A stretch of 8,083 nt of DNA from Synergistaceae bacterium (GCA_017475805.1 JAFVEW010000063.1:1-8083); one strand, 5' to 3'. Positions 1-6,396 are shown, counted from the stretch's first letter. Translations and numbers: made by a program. Notes: generated by a model from the letters alone, not told the origin.

Positions 1-159
1 ATCGCAGAGGCTTTAGAACAGCAGCACGGCGTTAAAAATTTCGACAAACGAAACATTAAATTAGACGAGACCGTCAAAAATCCCGGAAATTTCAAATTTT
101 CTCTGAAACTTTATCCGGGAGTTCAAGCTGACATGACTTTAATCGTAACTGTCGCGTAA
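1..159 (+). CDS. rplI: 50S ribosomal protein L9, C-terminal part (5' end outside window)
   Basis: The frame is open from base 1 and ends at TAA 157-159, giving the last 52 residues. The translation starts IAEALEQQHGVKNFDKRNI, and KLYPGVQADMTLIVTVA closes it. This matches the C-terminal domain of bacterial L9: an 'IA.al..q.g..idkr.i' helix, then a 'G.....v.Lhp.V.a.l.v.V' strand pattern. L9 binds 23S rRNA near the base of the L1 stalk of the large subunit. The product is cut only by the window edge; its end is normal for the family. Only 15 nt separate it from dnaB and no terminator is visible between them, so the two are probably co-transcribed. The rplI-dnaB pair is widespread in bacteria, which supports the call despite the short fragment. 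Confidence 0.88.
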   Translation: MAEALEQQHGVKNFDKRNIKLDETVKNPGNFKFSLKLYPGVQADMTLIVTVA

Positions 160-174
160 TTTTTTAATTTTAGA

Positions 175-1533
175 ATGAACTCAGTTTACGGAAACCTCCC
201 TAATAATCCTGAAGCCGAGCGCGCCGTTTTAGGTGCCGCTATGCTATCGAAAGAGGCTTTAGGAAGTGTCATTGAAATTCTAAAACCTGAAGATTTTTTT
301 GACATTAATAACAAAATCGCTTACGAAATTTTAATTTCTATGTACATGGCCGATAAGCCTATAGATTTTGTTACGATTTCAGAAGAATTTAAGGCTCGCG
401 GAGTTTTTGACCGTTTGGGAGGTCAGCCTTTTATTGCCGAACTCATGGACGATATTTCCGTGATGGCTAATGTTACGTATCATGCGGGAATAGTTCGTGA
501 ACATTCAATAAGAAGAAAATTGATCGAGGCCGGAAATCGAATAGTTACTCTTGCCTATCAAAACGACAAAACTACGACAGAAATTATCGGCGAGATTGAA
601 AAATTAATCTTTGACGCTTCACAAAATAAAAATTCGTCTGATTTTCGACATGTCCGCGATGTTATTACGCCTGTTTTTGTGAATGTCGAAGAAAGATTTA
701 AGCAGACTGAAACTCACACAGCAGGTTATCCGACGGGCTTCACGGATTTAGATTCTTATACGGGAGGTTTTCAGCCCGGCAGCTTGAATATCATTGCGGC
801 GCGCCCTTCAATGGGAAAGACGGCCTTTGCTATGAATATCGCTCAGTTCGGCGGAACAGAAGCAAACATTCCTGTTTTAGTTTTTAGTTTAGAAATGCCA
901 GCCGAGCAATTAGTTTTAAGAATGTTAGCGGCGGAGTCTCAAGTCGATTTATCGATGCTAAACACTGGAACTTTTGACACTTCAGCCTTCGGATTAGTCC
1001 GCGAGGCCTGCGATGTTTTAGCCAAGCGCGAAATTTATATTAGTGATGACTCTATGCTTACAGCTATGGATTTCAGAACTCGCTGTCGAAGATTTAAGAC
1101 AAAACACCCCGAGCTTGGCTTAATCATAGTTGACTATCTGCAGTTAATGAGTTCCGGGACTGCTAACGCTAATAACGGCCGTCAACAGGAAGTCGCGGAG
1201 ATTTCAAGAATGTTAAAAGCCGTCGCCCGTGAATTAAATTGTCCTGTCGTAGCTTTGTCGCAGTTATCACGAGCCGCCGAGCAACGAACAGAAAAAAAAC
1301 CTCAGCTTTCAGACTTGCGAGACTCCGGCGCGATTGAACAGGACGCCGACGTTGTAATTTTATTATTCCGAGAAGATTATTATTCTGACACCGAACAAAA
1401 CGACGAACAAGACAGCAAGGCCGATATCAGAATTGCTAAAAACAGAAACGGCAGCACAGGAACTTTTCATTTAACTTTCAAACGCGAGTTCACACGCTTT
1501 ATGAACTACGGCGACGATTATCCCGGAAATTAA
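175..1533 (+). CDS. dnaB: Replicative DNA helicase DnaB
   Basis: The 452-residue product is a full-length DnaB, the hexameric ATP-driven helicase that unwinds DNA at the replication fork and contacts primase and the helicase loader. The N-terminal helical domain spans about residues 8-110, starting with the typical PNNPEAERAVLGAAM. A linker follows, then the RecA-like motor from about residue 180. Visible motor motifs are Walker A ARPSMGKTA (209-217), the catalytic Glu in SLEM (E240), Walker B IIVDYLQLM (317-325), LSQLSR (361-366), LRDSGAIEQDADV (381-393) and the arginine-finger segment KNRNG (422-426). No intein or insertion is present. ATG 175 puts the conserved N-terminus at the expected distance. 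It has no Shine-Dalgarno sequence, only an A/T-rich leader, so translation may depend on coupling to rplI or on the unstructured leader. Very secure call. Confidence 0.98.
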   Translation: MNSVYGNLPNNPEAERAVLGAAMLSKEALGSVIEILKPEDFFDINNKIAYEILISMYMADKPIDFVTISEEFKARGVFDRLGGQPFIAELMDDISVMANVTYHAGIVREHSIRRKLIEAGNRIVTLAYQNDKTTTEIIGEIEKLIFDASQNKNSSDFRHVRDVITPVFVNVEERFKQTETHTAGYPTGFTDLDSYTGGFQPGSLNIIAARPSMGKTAFAMNIAQFGGTEANIPVLVFSLEMPAEQLVLRMLAAESQVDLSMLNTGTFDTSAFGLVREACDVLAKREIYISDDSMLTAMDFRTRCRRFKTKHPELGLIIVDYLQLMSSGTANANNGRQQEVAEISRMLKAVARELNCPVVALSQLSRAAEQRTEKKPQLSDLRDSGAIEQDADVVILLFREDYYSDTEQNDEQDSKADIRIAKNRNGSTGTFHLTFKREFTRFMNYGDDYPGN

Positions 1534-1556
1534 TAGACTGTAGGCCTAGTTCAGGC

Positions 1557-1585
1557 TTGCGAAAAAAAACTTTTCGTGATAGGAT
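1557..1585 (+). promoter_or_regulatory. Possible housekeeping-sigma promoter for tRNA-Glu
   Basis: TTGCGA (1557-1562) and TAGGAT (1580-1585) are separated by exactly 17 bp, and each matches the sigma70 consensus at 4 of 6 positions. Transcription would begin near 1592, about 10 nt before the mature tRNA. The bases just after the -10 box (TCTCCGCG) are GC-rich, like discriminators of stringently controlled stable-RNA promoters, but this is inference. The stretch 1534-1601 holds no gene. A weak GCCT/AGGC hairpin (1544-1556) overlaps the upstream edge and has no T-run, so it is not called a terminator for dnaB. Confidence 0.4.
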
Positions 1586-1601
1586 TCTCCGCGTTCTACT
1601 T

Positions 1602-1677
1602 GGCCTTATCGACTAGTGGTCTAGGTCGTAGCCCTCTCAAGGCTAAAACACGAGTTCGAACCTCGTTAAGGCTACCA
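1602..1677 (+). tRNA. tRNA-Glu, anticodon CTC
   Basis: A complete 76-nt cloverleaf can be drawn. The acceptor stem GGCCTTA (1602-1608) pairs with TAAGGCT (1667-1673), with a G-U first pair. A GAC/GTC D stem encloses a loop containing AGTGGT. The anticodon stem TAGCC/GGCTA (1629-1633 with 1641-1645) holds the loop CTCTCAA with anticodon CTC at 1636-1638. The T arm ACGAG/CTCGT encloses TTCGAAC. The discriminator A and CCA end (1674-1677) are encoded. The GTCTAG-like D loop and the overall layout are typical of bacterial tRNA-Glu. A CTC anticodon reads GAG. A tRNA with anticodon TTC is expected elsewhere in the genome. It appears to be a single-gene unit with its own promoter and terminator. Confidence 0.97.
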
Positions 1678-1704
1678 TTTAAGATTTTAACTTTGAAAAC
1701 AACG

Positions 1705-1736
1705 ACCTTCGCAGCGATGACGCGGAGGTTTTTTAT
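1705..1736 (+). terminator. Rho-independent terminator after tRNA-Glu
   Basis: ACCTTCGC (1705-1712) pairs with GCGGAGGT (1722-1729) in an 8-bp stem with one T-G wobble and a 9-nt loop. It is followed at once by a T-run (1729-1734) and ATTATT. It lies 28 nt past the tRNA 3' end and before the next promoter, as expected for an intrinsic terminator ending the tRNA transcript. Confidence 0.8.
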
Positions 1737-1758
1737 TATTCAAATCATGATTTATAAT
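1730..1758 (+). promoter_or_regulatory. Promoter candidate for the 1785-7370 gene cluster
   Basis: A perfect -10 hexamer TATAAT lies at 1753-1758. The best-spaced -35 candidate (17-bp spacer) is TTTTTA at 1730-1735, a poor match (3 of 6) that overlaps the T-run of the preceding terminator. Transcription would start near 1765, about 20 nt before the ATG at 1785. The perfect -10 box and its position between a terminator and a gene cluster support the call. The weak -35 suggests an activator or an A/T-rich upstream contribution, which is inference. Confidence 0.55.
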
Positions 1759-1769
1759 ACGTGCTGAGT

Positions 1770-1774
1770 AAGGA
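1770..1774 (+). promoter_or_regulatory. Ribosome binding site deciding start at 1785
   Basis: AAGGA lies 10 nt before ATG 1785. The in-frame GTG at 1761 would give 8 more residues, but it sits next to the TATAAT box, upstream of the expected transcript start, and has no ribosome binding site. ATG 1785 is therefore the better start. Confidence 0.65.
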
Positions 1775-1784
1775 CGATAAAATA

Positions 1785-4700
1785 ATGAATGAAAGAACAG
1801 CTGAAGAAAAATTAAGACAAACCCTTGAAGGGAATATATCAGGAGACGCAACTAAGCGTTCAACTAAACGTGTTATTAGGCGAATAAAAAAGCCGGATAT
1901 TAAAACAAAATTTGCGGATTCTTTTATGGAAGACTTTGAGAAAAAGCTCGAACAAAGCGAACAAAGCCTTCGTCTTAGTGATATTTCAATAAAAAAAGAA
2001 AAATCCGAGCCCAAAATAGTTAAAAGATTAAGGGATGTTGTATCTGCTGATAAAAAGGAAAATATTTCCGCAAAACCTGTCAAAACTATAAAAGCTACGA
2101 CTTCTAAATCAAAGCCGCAAGAAGTTAGAGAAAAAACAAAAATTGACGAGACTGAAAAAAAACAGGCTTCTAAACCTGCGGAAATTCCAGAAATTAAAAA
2201 AATCGAAAAAATTGAAACAAAACCTAAATCCGAAGTTATAGAAACGCAGCAGGAATCTGTCGAAGTTAAAAAGCCTAAATTAGAAGTAATAGAAGAGGCG
2301 GCTCCTGAAACAAAAGAGTCGGAGCAAGAGCCAGCAAAAATTAAAACGGAGCCTCATACTGATTCTTTAGAAGAAAAAGCAGAAGAACCTAAACCTGAAA
2401 TTATAGAAACACCTATAGAGTCTGGGCCTGTTGAAATTAAAATTGAAGATAAAGAGCCTAAGTCTCAACCGCAAGAAGTTCAAGAGAAAATTGAAACTAA
2501 AATGTCGGAATCTCTTGACAATCTCAACGAAAATCCAGCGGCGGAAATAGAGCCAGAGCCTAAAATAATAGAAGAAAAAATTATAGAAGAAGCTACAGAG
2601 TCGCCTGATATAGAAGGTGTAGAAATCGAACCTGAAGAGCCGACATTGCAGCAGGAAGAAACTCAAGAAGAAAATAAAATAGAAGAACTTAGTCAGGAGC
2701 TTGAGCCTGTTGATATCGAAAAAGTCGAAGAGTCTCAAACAGAATCAGAGCCGATTATTGAACCTGAAGTAGAGCAGGAAATATCTGCACAAGAAAATCC
2801 GGCAGAGCTTGACTCTGTAGCAATAGAGGCTAAAGAAGTCGAGGAAAAAATCGAAGCAGAGCCTCAGACGGACTCTTCATTAGAAAAAGAAAACACAGAG
2901 GAGACCGAGCCTGAAGTTATAGAAACGTCTTCAGAGCCTGTTGAATTTGTTGAGGCCGACGTCGAGAACGAAACAGAGCCAGCGATTGAAGCCGAGATTG
3001 AACAAGAGGAGTCGACTTCTGTTTTAGAAGCTGAATCAGAAACAGGAGAAGAGGAAACTCAGCCGGAGCTTCCTGACATTCCTTTAATCAGCGAAAATGA
3101 TGAAAATGAAAACGCAATCGAGAATTTTGAAGACTCGAATGATTCTAATGTTGATGAAATTTTTGATGATAAAAGTCAACATCAAGACGACTTGCCAGAA
3201 ATTCCTGTAATCAGTGCCGATGATGCAGGCGAAATTGAAAACTCTGATTTTTCAGATTTAGAATCATTAGAATCAGAAGAAGCTGATATCGAAGACTTGG
3301 AATCTGAAATAGAAGAAAATGATGATTCGCAGGAGTCTGAAGATTTTTCACCATCTGCTGACGTCGTTTTGAATGTAGCTGAGGAAATTCCAGAGCAGCC
3401 GGAAACTGAATCCGAAGGCGAGTCCGTGCCTGTTTCTGTCGAAATGCCAGAAACTACTAAGACCGCAGAAGATAAATTAATGGCCGACATCGCAGAGGCC
3501 ATGACAGGAAGCCCCGTAACGCTTGAGACTCGTGAGCCTTTAGAGCCTTACAAAATTCCTGAAGATTTCCTTAACGAAGCTAACAAAGATCCGTCGAAAC
3601 AGTCAGCTGAAAATAAGTTAATTGCGAGCATTGCTCAGGCTATGTCTGAGTCGTCATTAGATGCGGCTGCAGATAATACTGTTCAAAATTTCGAGGACGA
3701 ATTAAATAATCTTGATGAAGATTTTGCTGCGTCATTCCCGGACCGTGAACAGCCTTTGACTGAAGAAATTGATCTTTCAGCTTATGAAGAAGACGAACCA
3801 AAGCCGACTCCTGAACCTGAATATTTAGCTCCTGAGCCGGAAAAACCTGAAACAGAAATTGAAGCGACTTTTGATGAAGGCCCTTTGCCTGAACCAGTCG
3901 AAGAGCCTGAACCTGAGCCTGCTGAGGAAGCTGATAACTCTTCCGAAGAGCCTGACTTGCCTGTAGCTCCTATTGAAGATTTTGAAGAAGTTGAAAAAGA
4001 GACAGGAGAGTTAGCTCCGCAAGAAAGCGAATCGCAAGAGCAGCTGGAAGAAATTAAAACTGAAACAGAGCCTGAATTTCCTGAAATCGAAGTCAGCGAG
4101 CCGGAGACTAAAGAAATAGATCAGGGAATAACGTCAGCCCCCGAAATTCAAGAAGACGATAATGACGATGATGATGTGTCTTTTCTTGACGGAATGCCTG
4201 CGGATTTACTTGCAGCTATGTCAATGCCTGAAGATGACACATCAAACGAGCCGCCAGCGCAGGAAGTCAGCTCTTATTCGATGGGAAAAGCTCATAATCA
4301 AGAGCCTGAAAATAGCTTATTAGGTGATTTAGACGAGGTTAATAATAACTTTACATCGGGCGAAATTTCACCTGAAAGCAATTTTGAAGACAATGATGAT
4401 GATAATGATGATTTCGATGTTAATTCGCTCGGCGGTACTTTCGGCGCAGCTATGTCAATGCCTGCTTATGATGAGCCGGGATTACTAGAGCCGGAGCCAA
4501 TACCTGAAATTGAAAATAATTACGATACAGATTTGCCTTCGCCCGGAGGTTTTAGACCTTTCCCAGATGACGAAGATGAAGAAGATGAAAAGGAAGTCGA
4601 AAAAAGCGGATTTTTTGCGCCGTTGTGCCTTGCAGCATTATTAGGAGTAGGCGGCTTTATAGCTTGGCAATTTACTCAATTTACAAGCAGCTTCGGCGGC

Positions 4701-4907
4701 GGTATGAATCCCGTTAGTGCTATAGCTAATTTTGCGGCTAATCCGGCATATGAATACGCAGTAGATTTTATTTTTGACTCTAATTTAAGCGGACGAATGG
4801 CACAGCGCGGCAAAGAAGGCTGGCAAGTCGTAGGCTCGCGTCGAACTCAAGACAGCATCACAGGCCAATTAGGCTATGAGTTTATTTTCATGCGAGAAAC
4901 TAAGTAA
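1785..4907 (+). CDS. Large acidic Glu/Pro-rich single-pass membrane protein with DUF4177-like C-terminal domain, function unknown
   Basis: I do not recognise this 1040-residue protein as a named family. Residues 1 to about 105 are rich in Lys/Arg (for example TKRVIRRIKK). From there to about 935 it is low-complexity and acidic, roughly a quarter Glu in the stretch I counted, with many EP, PE and Asp runs, and is almost certainly disordered. Degenerate internal repeats are visible: EVIET/EIIET at 150-154, 205-209 and 377-381; an AExKL helix motif at 5-17, 560-576 and 607-623; and AAMSMP at 810-815 and 888-893. One hydrophobic segment (about 943-965, core LGVGGFIAWQF) is followed by a short Gly/Ala linker. 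A 52-residue domain ends the protein (989-1040), with YEYAVDF, GKEGWQVVGS and YEFIFMR, resembling DUF4177. By analogy with the next gene's basic flank, the long tail is probably cytoplasmic and the small domain outside; this is inference. It probably heads an operon with the next three genes. Confidence 0.85.
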   Translation: MNERTAEEKLRQTLEGNISGDATKRSTKRVIRRIKKPDIKTKFADSFMEDFEKKLEQSEQSLRLSDISIKKEKSEPKIVKRLRDVVSADKKENISAKPVKTIKATTSKSKPQEVREKTKIDETEKKQASKPAEIPEIKKIEKIETKPKSEVIETQQESVEVKKPKLEVIEEAAPETKESEQEPAKIKTEPHTDSLEEKAEEPKPEIIETPIESGPVEIKIEDKEPKSQPQEVQEKIETKMSESLDNLNENPAAEIEPEPKIIEEKIIEEATESPDIEGVEIEPEEPTLQQEETQEENKIEELSQELEPVDIEKVEESQTESEPIIEPEVEQEISAQENPAELDSVAIEAKEVEEKIEAEPQTDSSLEKENTEETEPEVIETSSEPVEFVEADVENETEPAIEAEIEQEESTSVLEAESETGEEETQPELPDIPLISENDENENAIENFEDSNDSNVDEIFDDKSQHQDDLPEIPVISADDAGEIENSDFSDLESLESEEADIEDLESEIEENDDSQESEDFSPSADVVLNVAEEIPEQPETESEGESVPVSVEMPETTKTAEDKLMADIAEAMTGSPVTLETREPLEPYKIPEDFLNEANKDPSKQSAENKLIASIAQAMSESSLDAAADNTVQNFEDELNNLDEDFAASFPDREQPLTEEIDLSAYEEDEPKPTPEPEYLAPEPEKPETEIEATFDEGPLPEPVEEPEPEPAEEADNSSEEPDLPVAPIEDFEEVEKETGELAPQESESQEQLEEIKTETEPEFPEIEVSEPETKEIDQGITSAPEIQEDDNDDDDVSFLDGMPADLLAAMSMPEDDTSNEPPAQEVSSYSMGKAHNQEPENSLLGDLDEVNNNFTSGEISPESNFEDNDDDNDDFDVNSLGGTFGAAMSMPAYDEPGLLEPEPIPEIENNYDTDLPSPGGFRPFPDDEDEEDEKEVEKSGFFAPLCLAALLGVGGFIAWQFTQFTSSFGGGMNPVSAIANFAANPAYEYAVDFIFDSNLSGRMAQRGKEGWQVVGSRRTQDSITGQLGYEFIFMRETK
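4749..4904 (+). repeat. Direct repeat copy A (coding, last 52 codons of the large gene)
   Basis: This 156-bp stretch recurs at 5299-5454, offset exactly 550 bp, with 9 mismatches (147/156 identical by hand alignment). The first 83 bases (4749-4831) are identical. Seven mismatches are silent. The other two fall in one codon and change Glu to Lys near the C-terminus. Confidence 0.95.
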
Positions 4908-4931
4908 AAACTAAGAATCATGACATTGAAC

Positions 4932-4938
4932 GGAGGAG
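4932..4938 (+). promoter_or_regulatory. Strong Shine-Dalgarno deciding the TTG start at 4945
   Basis: GGAGGAG is a near-perfect anti-SD match 6 nt before TTG 4945. The next in-frame ATG (4963) is 24 nt away, too far to use this site. TTG is therefore the likely start. Confidence 0.75.
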
Positions 4939-4944
4939 CGCAGC

Positions 4945-5460
4945 TTGGAGCAAAAAGATAATATGAATTTTGAAGATGAAAACTCGCCTTCGAGCGGAAA
5001 TTTTACAAGTCCTGATCCCGGCGAAGAACAAGAAAAGGAGAAAGTTATGGGTTTACGAGAAAAAGTAGCTATGAAAACGAAAAAAGGCAATGGCTCTGAT
5101 CTTAAAAAAATCAAAGAAAAAGGCAAGAGATCTTCTTCATCAGGCGGAATTTTTACGCCGCTTTTGTTGATCGCGCTACTTGGGGTTTGCGGTTTCGTAG
5201 CGTGGCAGTTAATGCAGCTTAATAATCGTCTTTCCGGCGGCGGAGCGGGCATGGATTTTGGTGCAGGATTTTCGTCAGTACCTAGCGATTCTAATTCGTA
5301 TGAATACGCAGTAGATTTTATTTTTGACTCTAATTTAAGCGGACGAATGGCACAGCGCGGCAAAGAAGGCTGGCAAGTCGTGGGCTCGCGTAGAACTCAA
5401 GACAGCATCACAGGTCAATTAGGCTACGAATTTATTTTTATGCGAAAGACTAAAAATTAA
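4945..5460 (+). CDS. Short paralogue: single-pass membrane protein with DUF4177-like domain, function unknown
   Basis: This 171-residue protein is a cut-down version of its upstream neighbour. A short acidic N-terminus (residues 8-32) is followed by a strongly basic stretch (about 38-62, with KTKKGNG and KKIKEKGKR). One hydrophobic helix lies at about 70-89 (TPLLLIALLGVCGFVAWQL). A Gly/Ser-rich linker leads to the 52-residue DUF4177-like domain (119-170), which differs from the large gene's domain at one residue in 52 (Lys for Glu). The basic flank before the helix predicts, by the positive-inside rule, a cytoplasmic N-terminus and an exported C-terminal domain. It lacks the approximately 900-residue acidic region. 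It starts 37 nt after the large gene and ends 6 nt before ftsY, so it is probably in the same operon. The TTG start is set by a strong ribosome binding site; a start at ATG 4963 would remove only six residues. Function is unknown. Confidence 0.87.
   Translation: MEQKDNMNFEDENSPSSGNFTSPDPGEEQEKEKVMGLREKVAMKTKKGNGSDLKKIKEKGKRSSSSGGIFTPLLLIALLGVCGFVAWQLMQLNNRLSGGGAGMDFGAGFSSVPSDSNSYEYAVDFIFDSNLSGRMAQRGKEGWQVVGSRRTQDSITGQLGYEFIFMRKTKN
5299..5454 (+). repeat. Direct repeat copy B (coding, C-terminal domain of the short paralogue)
   Basis: Partner of 4749-4904. The bases before the repeat (linker, membrane segment) are only distantly similar at the DNA level, so the near-identity begins abruptly at the codon for the first Tyr of YEYAV. 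Confidence 0.95.
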
Positions 5461-5466
5461 AAAATC

Positions 5467-6396
5467 ATGGCTTTATTTTCAAAATTAAAAGAAAGTCTCA
5501 AGGGCGTCCGAGAAAAATGGAGCGGAGGAATTTCAAAATTATTTTCCGCTAAAAATTTTGACGCTGAATTTTGGGACGAACTCGAAGCTCAATTAATCGC
5601 GGGTGATACAGGCCTCGATTTCACAGAAGAAATTTTAGATTTTCTAAAAACTGAGGCCAAGAGCAAAAATATAAAAACTCCGAGCGAACTAAAAAATATT
5701 TTCGTCGAAAAGATTGCGAGCGAATTAATTTCCGTTCCGGGTATGGGCAAAAGTTTTGATTTAAGCAATAAGCCGTTAGTTTTATTAATGATCGGTGTAA
5801 ACGGAAGCGGGAAAACAACTTCAGCCGGAAAATTAGCGACGATGTATAAAAATCAGGGCAAAAAAGTTATCATGGCCGCAGCCGACACTTTCAGAGCCGC
5901 CGCCGTCGAGCAATTAAAAATCTGGGGCGAGCGTTCGGGTGTTCGAGTCGTTGCTCAAGGTCAAGGGAGTGATCCAGCAGCCGTAGCTTTTGACGCTTGG
6001 AAAGCCGCTGAAAGTTCAAAATCTGATGTTTTAATTGTCGACACAGCAGGACGGCTTCATGATAAGCATAATTTAATGGAAGAATTAAAAAAGATTCACC
6101 GCATTCTTTTGCGCGAAGCAGGAGCTGAGAGACTCGAAACTGTTTTAGTTTTAGATGCCGTTCTCGGTCAAAATTCTGTCGCTCAAGCTGAAACTTTTAA
6201 TAATATAATCCCTATTTCTTCGATAATTTTGACAAAATATGACAACACTGCAAAAGGCGGAGTCGTTCTTTCAATAGCTAAAAAATTAAAAGTTCCTGTG
6301 CGTTACATCGGGCTTGGTGAAGGCGCGGAAGACTTAAATAATTTTGCGCCTAATGAGTTTGCAGATGCTTTAATGGAAATGGAAAAACTTTCGTGA
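5467..6396 (+). CDS. ftsY: Signal recognition particle receptor GTPase FtsY (short, NG domain only)
   Basis: FtsY docks SRP-ribosome-nascent chain complexes at the membrane and, by paired GTP hydrolysis with Ffh, hands them to the translocon. The 309-residue product has an N-terminal helix (FSKLKESLKGVREKW), the helical N domain (about 20-90) and the G domain. Motifs visible are G1 GVNGSGKTT (110-118), G2 DTFRAAAVEQL (140-150), G3 DTAGR (192-196), G4 TKYD (256-259) followed by NTAKGG, and the closing GLGEGAEDL (282-290). G4 is usually TKLDGTAKGG, so Tyr257 and Asn260 are mild variants, and LDAVLGQN stands where LDATTGQN is usual; catalytic residues are kept. There is no acidic A domain as in E. 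coli, so membrane binding probably relies on the N-terminal amphipathic helix. No Shine-Dalgarno precedes ATG 5467, only an A-rich 6-nt gap after the previous stop, which suggests translational coupling. Confidence 0.97.
   Translation: MALFSKLKESLKGVREKWSGGISKLFSAKNFDAEFWDELEAQLIAGDTGLDFTEEILDFLKTEAKSKNIKTPSELKNIFVEKIASELISVPGMGKSFDLSNKPLVLLMIGVNGSGKTTSAGKLATMYKNQGKKVIMAAADTFRAAAVEQLKIWGERSGVRVVAQGQGSDPAAVAFDAWKAAESSKSDVLIVDTAGRLHDKHNLMEELKKIHRILLREAGAERLETVLVLDAVLGQNSVAQAETFNNIIPISSIILTKYDNTAKGGVVLSIAKKLKVPVRYIGLGEGAEDLNNFAPNEFADALMEMEKLS

Noticed and set aside
1576..1767. A 63-residue + strand frame across the tRNA-Glu gene
   Set aside because: It overlaps the whole tRNA, its terminator and the next -10 box, and has no ribosome binding site; it is a chance frame.
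1761..1784. GTG 1761 as start of the large acidic protein
   Set aside because: It lies 2 nt after the TATAAT box, so it would not be on the transcript, and has no ribosome binding site. ATG 1785 has AAGGA at suitable spacing.
1602..1784. Integration site for a mobile element at the tRNA-Glu 3' end
   Set aside because: No integrase gene and no second copy of the tRNA 3' end is visible within the window.
2367..2738. Long - strand frame inside the acidic gene, rich in Phe, Arg and Leu
   Set aside because: This is the mirror image of repetitive GAA/AAA codons on the + strand. Its composition is biased and no initiation signal is visible.
3182..3502. Ser-rich - strand frame inside the acidic gene
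   Set aside because: It arises from the GAT/GAA/TCA-rich + strand coding sequence; no start signal or family resemblance.
1785..4600. Tandem-repeat or CRISPR-like array in the low-complexity gene
   Set aside because: The similarity is degenerate protein-level repetition of Glu/Pro codons without constant repeats and unique spacers, and the reading frame stays open throughout.
4911..5363. 150-residue - strand frame opposite the short paralogue
   Set aside because: The + strand frame has a strong ribosome binding site, a membrane helix and a domain shared with its neighbour; the - strand frame is a shadow.
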